From Gemmatimonadota bacterium (GTDB lineage: Bacteria; Gemmatimonadota; Gemmatimonadetes; Gemmatimonadales; GWC2-71-9), in assembly GCA_003221075.1 (NCBI GenBank), contig QHUF01000209.1, positions 1-15,690 on the forward strand: 15,690 nt of DNA, read 5' to 3'. The notes under the pieces were generated by a model. It saw only the letters and a program-made list of their open reading frames with translations. It was not told where the DNA came from and made no database searches. How positions within the stretch are numbered: position 1 is the stretch's first letter; each line of letters opens with the position of its first letter. The position numbers and the translations under genes were made by a program. Positions 1 to 6,645 of the stretch are shown here, one piece after another.

Positions 1-357
1 GCCGTGCAAGTCGCCGGCGTGGCCCCGTATCACGTCGGCATGGTGGTGGGGTGGCCTCCCTACGGCTACAGCTATGGGGACGGGGGAGTTTGGCATCCCA
101 ACGTCACGACCACGTCGGTCGTGACGGGACAATGGTATTTCGTCGAGGAGTACTTCAAGTACCCGACCACGCCGGGCGGCTCGGACGGCGTCATCCGTTG
201 GTGGGTGAACGGGACGCTGAATGGGGACTTCAGGAACGTGGTGTATCCGGCGGATCTCGGTTTCGAGCAGTTCGAGTTTCCGTTTACGCATCAGGCCACG
301 CCCCTGGCCCAGTCGTACGTCTACGTCGACCACACGCACTTGAGCGGGAGACCGTGA
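1..357 (+). CDS. 3' end of an Ig-like-domain lipoprotein paralog, C-terminal glucanase/lyase-like domain (copy 1, partial)
   Basis: The reading frame is open at the first base, so this is the last 118 codons of a gene that starts upstream of the window. Its product matches the C-terminal domain of the complete paralog at 529-2127 and differs in DNA by one base over the shared part. It keeps a 22-residue segment that the paralog lacks, containing a Trp-Trp-Val-Asn-Gly strand (codons about 199-213). Aromatic-rich stretches (WPPYGYSYGDGGVW; WYFVEEYFKY) and an ending of the type YVYVDHTHLSG resemble concanavalin-A-like jelly-roll glucanase or polysaccharide-lyase domains. I infer a secreted or surface carbohydrate-binding or carbohydrate-cleaving protein. 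No catalytic residue can be assigned with certainty. It stands first in a same-strand tandem array of three. The N-terminal signal and Ig-like domains are presumably upstream and are not visible. Confidence 0.8.
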   Translation, partial: AVQVAGVAPYHVGMVVGWPPYGYSYGDGGVWHPNVTTTSVVTGQWYFVEEYFKYPTTPGGSDGVIRWWVNGTLNGDFRNVVYPADLGFEQFEFPFTHQATPLAQSYVYVDHTHLSGRP

Positions 358-374
358 CGGAATAGTTGAGAGGC

Positions 375-404
375 AAGGAGGTCGCCGAAGCAGGCGGCCT
401 CCTT
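375..404 (+). terminator. GC-rich hairpin after copy 1, probable intrinsic terminator
   Basis: A 12-bp stem (375-386 with 393-404, one G-T wobble) closes a six-base loop GAAGCA, 17 bases after the stop codon. The tail GTCCTA is only weakly T-rich. The same hairpin with a compensating base-pair change follows copy 2 at 2163-2192, which supports a function in RNA. Confidence 0.65.
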
Positions 405-433
405 GTCCTACCGGTGACGGCTTTGTCGCCAAT

Positions 434-501
434 TCCCAAAAGGGAGACGAACGAAGTCAACGACTAAGGGCGGCACGCCCTCTGCACGAGGCGAGCCGTC
501 T
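434..501 (+). promoter_or_regulatory. possible structured 5' leader of the copy 2 lipoprotein gene
   Basis: The leader just upstream of the 529 start can fold into several short helices. TCCC/GGGA forms around AAAA (434-445). AGACG (445-449) can pair with CGTCT (497-501) and enclose GGGCG/CGCCC (468-480). An alternative CCTC/GAGG stem (479-491) is mutually exclusive with the last helix. No known riboswitch consensus was recognised. Short helices are common in GC-rich DNA, so this is tentative. Confidence 0.2.
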
Positions 502-515
502 GAAACTTTCCATGC

Positions 516-521
516 AAGGAG
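516..521 (+). promoter_or_regulatory. ribosome binding site for the copy 2 lipoprotein
   Basis: AAGGAG lies seven bases before the ATG at 529. It fixes the start of the 532-residue product directly ahead of a good lipoprotein signal peptide. Confidence 0.7.
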
Positions 522-528
522 CTTAGGT

Positions 529-2127
529 ATGCCCTTCACCTTCAAGCTGTCCCACCGTCTGGCGCGGATGCGAGCCGCGTCGCTTCTTCTCCCGGCCGCC
601 GCCATGGTGATCGCTGCGTGCGACATCCGGCAGCGCGGTTCGGGCACCGGCGTCGACAACTCCGTCGCGCAGGTGGTTGTCTTTCCAGACAGCCTGTCTC
701 TCGATCCTCTCCAAACGTATCAATTCCGCGCGGTCGGCCGCACGCAGGCCGGCGACAGTGTACCCATTTCGGTTCGCTGGACTGCGTCGGCAGGGTCGAT
801 CACCTCGAGCGGGATGTACACCGCCGACTCGTCGGCAGGCGACGTCATGGTGACTGCGACGCTCACCAGCTCGACCGTCAGCGGTTCATCGCAAGTGAAC
901 AAACGCCGTCTGATCAAATTGCTCATCGATCCAAAGAGCACTTCGATGCTGGTTGGCGGATCCCAGCAATTCGCGGTGTGGGGCCTCAAGAACACGGGTG
1001 ACAGCGTCAGCGTCTCGGTCAGTTACAACGTGACCGGCGGCACCATCTCGGGGGGTGGCCTGTACACCGCCGGCCAAACCGCCGGCGCGTACCGGGTGGT
1101 CGCCAGACAAAACGGTGGCTCGCTGGCGGACACGTCGGCCGTGACGGTGGCAGCTGCGCCGCCGCCGCCCCCGCCGCCGCCTCCACCTCCACCGCCGCCG
1201 CCGCCGCCTCCTCCGCCTCCTCCTCCTCCCCCGCCGCCGGTGGCATCGGTGACCGTGAGTCCGGCGACCGCGAATCTCCCCGTCGGGGCGACGCAGCAGT
1301 TCGCGACAACACTGCGCGATGCGAGCGGCAATATCCTCACGGGCCGCAGCGTCACGTGGACGAGCAACAACCTGCCGGTCGCCACAGTGAACACGGCCGG
1401 GCTGGTCACGGGGGTGTTGGCTGGACCGGCGACGATCACCGCCACCAGCGAAGGGCGGAGTGGGACGAGCGCAGTGACTGTGGCCAGCGGCAGCTCAGGG
1501 TCGAGCAACGAGCCACCCGGTATGATCCTGATCAATGAGCAGCCCTGGAACTGCCTCTCGTGCAACGGTTGGAATTACCGTGCGGACGCCGGGTGGGCGG
1601 ATATTCAGACTGATGCCGCTGCCCCCAAGTCCCCCTCGAGCGTGCTGCGCGTCGTATTCCCGACGACGATGCCGCGAGACAATGGTCCCAGTAATGAGTG
1701 GATCTATTTCGCGAATCCCAATTTTTGGCACGAGATATTCGTGTCGTACTGGATCAAATGGGGCGATCCCTGGGACGCTCGCGACCAGGGCGCGAAGATT
1801 TCATTCATGTGGGCGCAGGGCGGTAGCTACATCTACGCCGTGCAAGTCGCCGGCGTGGCCCCGTATCACGTCGGCATGGTGGTGGGGTGGCCTCCCTACG
1901 GCTACAGCTATGGGGACGGGGGAGTTTGGCATCCCAACGTCACGACCACGTCGGTCGTGACGGGACAATGGTATTTCGTCGAGGAGTACTTCAAGTACCC
2001 GACCACGCCGGGCGGCTCGGAGGATCTCGGTTTCGAGCAGTTCGAGTTTCCGTTTACGCATCAGGCCACGCCCCTGGCCCAGTCGTACGTCTATGTCGAC
2101 CACACGCACTTGAGCGGGAGACCGTGA
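529..2127 (+). CDS. surface lipoprotein with three bacterial Ig-like (Big_2-type) domains, a polyproline linker and a C-terminal glucanase/lyase-like domain (copy 2)
   Basis: A 532-residue protein predicted to be exported and lipid-anchored: positively charged N-terminus, hydrophobic stretch about 16-30, and lipobox I-A-A-C with Cys31 followed by Asp32. Three Ig-like domains follow (about 46-122, 126-208 and 237-320). The third shows the Big_2 pattern ending VATVNTAGLVTGV...ATITATSEG. A run of 26 prolines (211-236) separates domains 2 and 3. The C-terminal domain (about 326-532) is rich in Trp and Tyr (VSYWIKWGDPWD at 405-416; WPPYGYSYGDGGVWHPN at 454-470; W481) and resembles a concanavalin-A-like glucanase or polysaccharide-lyase fold. 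Relative to copy 1 it lacks 22 residues at position 498, including a WWVNG strand, in frame. The role is inferred: binding or processing a surface polysaccharide, consistent with the adjacent glycan locus. A well-spaced RBS supports the start and a hairpin terminator follows. Whether the deleted domain still folds is unclear. Confidence 0.85.
   Translation: MPFTFKLSHRLARMRAASLLLPAAAMVIAACDIRQRGSGTGVDNSVAQVVVFPDSLSLDPLQTYQFRAVGRTQAGDSVPISVRWTASAGSITSSGMYTADSSAGDVMVTATLTSSTVSGSSQVNKRRLIKLLIDPKSTSMLVGGSQQFAVWGLKNTGDSVSVSVSYNVTGGTISGGGLYTAGQTAGAYRVVARQNGGSLADTSAVTVAAAPPPPPPPPPPPPPPPPPPPPPPPPPPPVASVTVSPATANLPVGATQQFATTLRDASGNILTGRSVTWTSNNLPVATVNTAGLVTGVLAGPATITATSEGRSGTSAVTVASGSSGSSNEPPGMILINEQPWNCLSCNGWNYRADAGWADIQTDAAAPKSPSSVLRVVFPTTMPRDNGPSNEWIYFANPNFWHEIFVSYWIKWGDPWDARDQGAKISFMWAQGGSYIYAVQVAGVAPYHVGMVVGWPPYGYSYGDGGVWHPNVTTTSVVTGQWYFVEEYFKYPTTPGGSEDLGFEQFEFPFTHQATPLAQSYVYVDHTHLSGRP
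1159..1236 (+). repeat. proline-codon repeat (26 consecutive CCN codons)
   Basis: Twenty-six uninterrupted proline codons (14 CCG, 8 CCT, 2 CCC, 2 CCA) encode residues 211-236 of the copy 2 lipoprotein. The mixed codons show it is not a pure trinucleotide repeat. It probably forms a rigid polyproline-II spacer between Ig-like domains 2 and 3. It is a likely site for replication slippage, which would change length in frame. Confidence 0.95.
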
Positions 2128-2130
2128 CGG
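1837..2130 (+). repeat. near-identical duplicate of bases 1-360
   Basis: Bases 1837-2130 match 1-360 with one substitution (C to T in a Tyr-Val-Asp codon run near 2094) apart from a 66-base gap corresponding to 186-251. Identity stops abruptly four bases or fewer after the stop codon. The left limit cannot be seen because copy 1 runs off the window. Confidence 0.95.
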
Positions 2131-2162
2131 TGTAGTCCTAATGCAACAGTTGTCGGAACATC

Positions 2163-2192
2163 AGGGGGGTCGCCGAAGCAGGCGGCCCCCTT
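2163..2192 (+). terminator. GC-rich hairpin after copy 2, probable intrinsic terminator
   Basis: A 12-position stem (2163-2174 with 2181-2192, G-T wobbles allowed) has the same GAAGCA loop as the hairpin at 375-404. It is followed by TTGTTG-like sequence that is moderately T-rich. One A-T pair in the first hairpin is a G-C pair here. The flanking sequence between stop codon and hairpin is unrelated in the two copies. Confidence 0.7.
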
Positions 2193-2232
2193 GTTGTAGT
2201 GATGACGCGTTGAGAAATTTCAAGCTGCGCCC

Positions 2233-3208
2233 ATGATCATGCTAAGGTTCTGCGCTCGAACGATTCTGCTCGCCGCTCCAGTCTTCGCGCCACTGTCTAC
2301 TGGCGCCTGCGACAGGGCGCAGCATTTCCTGATACGGGTGACGGCCTCCGTGAAAGTCGTGAAGGTCAGTCCCGGCACGGCCCATATCCGGCTCGGGGGG
2401 CAGGCGCAGCTGAGCGCCGTGACGGAAACCGCTGAGAACACGCCGCTGAGCGGGCGCGTCGTCATCTGGTCGAGCAGTAATGCCTCAGTCGCCACGGTGA
2501 ACGACAGCGGACTGGTTACGGCGGTGGCCGCCGGTTCGGCGACGATCACCGCCACGAGCGACGGGAACAGTGGGACGAGCGCCATCACGGTAGAGACCGG
2601 GCGCGCTTCGACCAACGAACCGCCCGGCATGATCCTGATCAGTGAGCAGCCTTGGGACTGCACGAGTCGTGTTCCCGACGACCATGCCCCGAGACATTGG
2701 TCCAAGTAACCAGTGGATCTATATCGCGAATACCCATTACTGGCGCGAGCTGTACGTGTCCTACTGGATCAAATGGGGCGATCCCTGGGACGATCGAAAC
2801 CAGGGCGCGAAAGTGTCGTTCGTCTGGGCACTGAGCGGCAGCTACATCTACGCCGTGCAGGTGCCTGGTGCGGCACCGTACCACATCGGCATGGTGGTGG
2901 GGTGGCCTCCCTACGGCTACGGCTACGGAGACCGGGGGGTCTGGCAGCCCAACGTGACGACGACCCCGATCGTGACAGGGCGATGGTACTTCGTGGAAGA
3001 GTACTTCAAGTACCCGACCACGCCGGGCGGTTCGGATGGCGTCATGCGTTGGTGGGTGAACGGCGCGCTGAATGGGGACTTCCGGAGTGTGACTTATCCA
3101 GCTGATGCCGGCTTCACGCAGTTCGAGTTTCCGTTTACGCGGCAGGCGACGCCGCTGGCCCGGTCATACGTCTACGTGGACGACACCCGTGTGAGCGGCA
3201 GGCCGTGA
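2233..3208 (+). pseudogene. frameshifted third Ig-like lipoprotein paralog (copy 3)
   Basis: The first frame (2233 to about 2662) encodes a signal peptide with lipobox T-G-A-C (Cys26, then Asp27), one Big_2-type Ig-like domain (about 38-118) and the conserved linker NEPPGMILISEQPWDC. The C-terminal domain then continues in another frame to 3208 (VVFPTTMPRD...YVYVDDTRVSGRP). Compared with copy 2, 96 bases (its 1555-1650) are replaced by four here. This is a net loss of 92 bases, which shifts the frame and removes a CxxC-containing stretch. Copy 3 also lacks the first two Ig-like domains and the polyproline run, so it is a shorter family member. Its C-terminal DNA is clearly more diverged from copies 1 and 2 than they are from each other. 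It keeps the WWVNG segment that copy 2 lost. It may be a true pseudogene or an assembly error. The second half has no convincing RBS of its own. Confidence 0.75.
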
Positions 3209-4033
3209 CGTCGAGCGACTCGTGCTTTCCAAGAACAGCCATTTCGCGCGATGACGCCCCTCATCCATCGCGGCGAGCCTTTCAAAGCGGCTGAAGGGCC
3301 CGCGCAGTGGAAAGTCTGCCGTAGTGCGCTGTCGGGGCTTGATGAGTGTTACGCGATGGGTTCCGCGGAATCGCGCAGCGAGCTGACGCGTGATGTTTTG
3401 GCGAAGGCTGTCGTGTGTCTCGATGAGCAAGTCCCACTCCGCGAGTGCCCGCACCTGGGCGGGTTGGAACAATTCGAATTCACAGCCCTCGCAGTCCGAG
3501 ATCAAGAATCCCGGACCCCGCTGAGCAAGGTCCAGCAGCTGTTCTCCGTCACAGCACTCCGCCACAGCAACGCGACCCTGCACACCGTTATGCGCGATGA
3601 CTTGGGCCAGCATCGCCCGTGCTTCGGCATCGATTTCGAACGCGATGACGGGTGGGGGGGACTTCGAGAGTCGGAGGGCCAGCCCGACCGCATAATACCC
3701 TTCGGCAGCGCCGACATTGACGACCAGGCTGTACGATCGGCGCGCGACGCGTTCGATCGCGTTGTGGAGCTCCCGCTCGTAGGTCCCGAGCAGTTTCGGC
3801 AGGAACGCCGATCCCCAGGAAGCCCGCGCAGGATACCGCAGGCCCCGGAAGGGGCCGCCGAGGACCGTCGGCTCCGGACCCAGTGCATCGCCGACGTTCC
3901 GCTCCGCGCGCCTGATTGCCTCTGCGCATTCGGCGTCGATGCGCATGAAGAACCGACGGGTGAAGGCGAACAGTGAGTTATAGTAGAAGGCGAAGTAGCA
4001 GTACCTGATGATCGCCTTCAGGTAGTAGCTCAT
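3164..4033 (-). CDS. FkbM-like class I SAM-dependent methyltransferase
   Basis: A 289-residue protein with a Rossmann-type methyltransferase core. Motif I is VVNVGAAEGYYAVG (104-117), followed by an acidic FEIDAEA (132-138) for SAM ribose contact, and SDCEGCEFELF (179-189), which matches the Asp-x-Glu-Gly signature of the FkbM group. In glycan loci, members usually O-methylate sugars; that role is inferred here. The N-terminus (about 8-28) is aromatic and hydrophobic, so it may associate with the membrane. The start is the ATG at 4033 and no strong Shine-Dalgarno is visible. It is divergent from the glycosyltransferase at 4114, 80 bases away. Its C-terminal tail after KWLFLES (residue 270) is low-complexity and runs 45 bases into the 3' end of copy 3 on the other strand. 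Confidence 0.8.
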   Translation of the reverse strand: MSYYLKAIIRYCYFAFYYNSLFAFTRRFFMRIDAECAEAIRRAERNVGDALGPEPTVLGGPFRGLRYPARASWGSAFLPKLLGTYERELHNAIERVARRSYSLVVNVGAAEGYYAVGLALRLSKSPPPVIAFEIDAEARAMLAQVIAHNGVQGRVAVAECCDGEQLLDLAQRGPGFLISDCEGCEFELFQPAQVRALAEWDLLIETHDSLRQNITRQLAARFRGTHRVTLIKPRQRTTADFPLRGPFSRFERLAAMDEGRHRAKWLFLESTSRSTSRPAAHTGVVHVDV

Positions 4034-4100
4034 GGGCCGATCGATCTCGCAAAACCCGTACCCTTGGTCCGAATCTTGCCCCTAGCGTGGCGTCGCACCC

Positions 4101-4106
4101 GGAGGT
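4101..4106 (+). promoter_or_regulatory. ribosome binding site selecting the ATG at 4114
   Basis: GGAGGT sits seven bases before ATG 4114, a much better start than the in-frame GTG at 4087, which lies upstream of this site. Confidence 0.7.
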
Positions 4107-4113
4107 GCTTCCA

Positions 4114-5395
4114 ATGCTGTTCGTGCTGCGTTCGCGGCTGAACGACTTGGTCGTCGACTCGCCATCGCTGCGACGGTTGTACGGGTTGGTCGCGAGCGGG
4201 AGGGCGTGGTGGGCGAGGGCACGGGGCCGACGCTTTCAATGTGCCGATGTGCTGTTGCAGGCGTGGAGGCTGCTCGGCCCGGACCTGTTTGGCAAGAAGC
4301 GCATCGCCGTCGTACGAGAGCTCTTCCGGGAGTCGTGCTTTAACAACGGGGGCCCTGCGCCCGTCGTGGCGAACGAACTGCTCCGCGAGTTCAGCAGCAG
4401 CGCGGAGGCCCAGCGCATCCGTCACGAGTTCGCGGGCTTCCCATTGGCGGATCGCGTTCGGATGCGTTACCCGCGATCGAATGACGATCCGGAGCGCCAG
4501 GGGGACCTCATGGTTCTCAAGGCGTACGACGAGGCGACTGGTGAGAAGGGCGTCCTCTACCTCATGTATAGCGAATCCATCCGCCGGTTCCCCGCGCTGT
4601 TCGATCTGCCGCGGCTGGCATCCCGGTACATGCTCGTATTGGAACCGAGCTGGTGGGGCTACCAGGATGCCGAGTTTCTTCTGTACCTCGGTGCGGACCT
4701 CGATGTCGTCGTCCTCGCGCAATGCCGTCCGGACTTCGAATTCATCCGCGACCTGCAGACCAACCTCGTTCCCGCGCGCCTGGGTGCCGGAGACTGGATT
4801 GACCCGGATAGGTTCCACCCGAAGGCGAACCGGGACCGCGCCTACGACCTCGTCATGGTGTCTGGTTGGAATGTTCTCAAGCGACACACGCTGCTGTTTC
4901 GCACCTTGCGGAAGCTCAAGCAGGAACATGGAAGAGTCTTGTCGGTCGCCCTCATCGGCTACCCCCAGCATTGGACTCGCACCAAAATCGAGAAGGTACC
5001 GGCGTGAAGGCGCCAACAGGGGACTGTACGAGAGCATGTTCTGCGGTACGCCGGTGATCGTCCATCGGCATCACCGCGGAGTCAACCTCGATCACGTGAC
5101 GAATGACGTCGGACGTCTGGCGGATGACGAAGAGCTTGCAGGTGTCATTCTGAGCGTCGTGGAGGGATGGGAGCAGTTCAGGCCGAGGGAGTGGGCCCTC
5201 GCCAACACCGGTTGGGTTACTTCGACAGGCCTCCTCAACCGAACACTCGAACGGATCGCGCGGCAGCGAGGCCGGCCGTGGACAATGGACATCGTGGGCC
5301 ATAAGAACGCGCCCAACCTCAAGTACGCCGAAGCGGGTGTGTACAGGCGGTTCGGGCCCGAATACGAACGGCTGCAGCACTACCTACGGTCCTGA
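4114..5395 (+). pseudogene. frameshifted glycosyltransferase (GT4/group 1-like)
   Basis: The first frame (4114-5007) encodes 297 residues of a GT-B-type glycosyltransferase. It covers the N-terminal domain, an inter-domain region (GAGDWIDPDRFHPKANRDRAYD) and the start of the C-terminal nucleotide-sugar domain (VSGWNVLKRH, VALIGYP), and stops at 5005-5007. From about 4997 another frame continues the same protein for 132 residues with YRREGANRGLYESMFCGTPV, a donor-binding signature, then the C-terminal helices. Between KIEK and RREGANR I estimate that some 30-40 residues usual in the family are missing. The frame relation requires a loss of 3n+2 bases. The enzyme would lack part of the donor-binding domain and should be inactive unless the sequence is misassembled. 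It is convergent with the next glycosyltransferase, overlapping by 12 bases. The sugar substrate cannot be told. Confidence 0.75.
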
Positions 5396-6631
5396 TGGTG
5401 GCTGGTTGAGGAGCCTGTCGTAGGCTGAGCGGATCCCCTGGCCGACGATGCTCAAGCTGTAACGCTCGCTCGCAACGCATCGCCCGTTACGCTCGAGGTG
5501 CGAGCGGAGCGTGGCGTCGCGCAAGACGTGGAGCACGGCGTCGGCGATGGCATCTGGCGCATCGCGGATGAGGATGTTCTCTCCATCCACCGCATCGAGC
5601 CCCTCGCACCCGATCGACGTCGACACGACCGCTTTCCCCATGGCCCAGGCGTCGAGGATCTTGAGGCGGGTCCCCCCGCCGATGCGGATCGGCACGACGC
5701 AGCAGCGAGCTTCCGCGAGCGCCGGCCGGACGTCCGGTACGTAGCCGAGGGCGGTGACGCCAGGCGTGCGATCGTAGCGCGCGCGATCAGTCACCGGGTT
5801 GTCGCCGATCAGTCGTAAGGAGGAGGCGCGGTCCGCAGCACGGACGCGGGGCCAGATCTCCTGGAGCAGAAACTCCACCGCATCCCGGTTTGGGTGGCTG
5901 TAGGTTGGTCCCACAAATACGACCCGCCCTGCGACGGTGGCGGTGCCGTTCGGTTTGAAGTACTCCGTGTCCGTGCCGTTCGGCGCGACCAGCGTCGGGG
6001 CGTTGGGGGCCAGCGCCCTGAGCCTCTGGGCGTCGACCTCCGACATCATCACGTTGAGCGCGAGGTGCGGGCACAGCTCCTGTGCCACTCGCTCGACACG
6101 ATCAGCATGGAAAAGCATGTAGCGCCGCATCAGCGGCTCGTCGACACGCCGCGCGCGGCGCCGCAGCAACTCGGAATCGATGTCGTGGTGAGTACAGGCG
6201 ATCGGTACGCGCGGCAAGTCGGGGAGCCAGCGGTGCAGGTCGAGGCTATCCATGTGCACCAGATCCGGTGCGCGGGTTCGTAACACCGTGCGGAGCCGGT
6301 CGGCGAACACCCCGGTCTGATACTCATAGTAGGTATACGGACGTCCCGTCACGACACTGCGCATGTGGTCCCAAAGCTTGCGCACAGCCGACTGCTCGTT
6401 GGGGATCGGAGTCGGCTCAGCGACGAAGCTCGCCACGGTACGCAACGCGCTCCACGCCGCGTCTCGTGCTGCGGGATCCGGCTGGTGATGCACGCGCGAG
6501 AAGGCGACGAGATCGATATCGAAAGCGAGCCGCAGCTCCTGCAGGATGTGGAGCGTACGGGCGGCAACGCCGCTATGAGGCGGGTAAGGAAGGGATTGCG
6601 CGAGGAACAGCAGTCGCGGTCGGGCGGCCAA
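5384..6631 (-). CDS. glycosyltransferase, GT4 family (group 1)
   Basis: A 415-residue GT-B glycosyltransferase of normal length. The N-terminal acceptor domain opens with LLFLAQSLPYPPHSGVAART (residues 7-26), including the glycine loop. The hinge region carries PNGTDTEYF (217-225). The C-terminal domain has FVGPTYSHPNRDAV (239-252) and the donor-binding region IGGGTRLKILDAWAMGKAVV (317-336). In that region Asp327 stands where most relatives have Glu (LEA), while Glu343 in GCEGLD is kept. It resembles the sugar transferases of exosortase-associated polysaccharide clusters. It probably adds one sugar to the lipid-linked repeat unit at the cytoplasmic face; the substrate is unknown. The start appears to be TTG 6631, 14 bases after the stop of the upstream Wzy-like gene, so the two are likely cotranscribed. 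No strong RBS is visible. Confidence 0.85.
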   Translation of the reverse strand: MAARPRLLFLAQSLPYPPHSGVAARTLHILQELRLAFDIDLVAFSRVHHQPDPAARDAAWSALRTVASFVAEPTPIPNEQSAVRKLWDHMRSVVTGRPYTYYEYQTGVFADRLRTVLRTRAPDLVHMDSLDLHRWLPDLPRVPIACTHHDIDSELLRRRARRVDEPLMRRYMLFHADRVERVAQELCPHLALNVMMSEVDAQRLRALAPNAPTLVAPNGTDTEYFKPNGTATVAGRVVFVGPTYSHPNRDAVEFLLQEIWPRVRAADRASSLRLIGDNPVTDRARYDRTPGVTALGYVPDVRPALAEARCCVVPIRIGGGTRLKILDAWAMGKAVVSTSIGCEGLDAVDGENILIRDAPDAIADAVLHVLRDATLRSHLERNGRCVASERYSLSIVGQGIRSAYDRLLNQPPSGP

Positions 6632-6645
6632 GGTAGGTGAACTGC

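Noticed and set aside
1019..1565. Minus-strand frames encoding polyglycine or poly-Glu/Ala opposite the proline run
   Set aside because: They are produced by the complement of the CCN repeat and have no independent support.
2642..3208. Independent gene for the second half of copy 3 starting at GTG 2642
   Set aside because: There is no Shine-Dalgarno, the first codons are out-of-frame sequence of the first half, and alignment with copy 2 explains it as a frameshift.
3251..3976. Plus-strand reading frame of 241 codons
   Set aside because: Antisense shadow of the methyltransferase, whose SAM-binding motifs are clear on the minus strand.
4034..4113. Promoter elements in the 80-base divergent spacer
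   Set aside because: Promoters must be near, but no -35/-10 pair could be picked convincingly; only the RBS at 4101 is clear.
4030..5037. Long minus-strand reading frame (335 codons) opposite the glycosyltransferase
   Set aside because: Its protein lacks recognisable domains and mirrors the third-position GC bias of the conserved plus-strand glycosyltransferase halves.
5510..5530. Further copy of the 15-nt motif (GTGGCGTCGCGCAAGAC) inside the GT4 gene
   Set aside because: It lacks an A after TCG and the CAACA ending, and lies in well-conserved coding sequence; similarity is expected by chance at this GC content.
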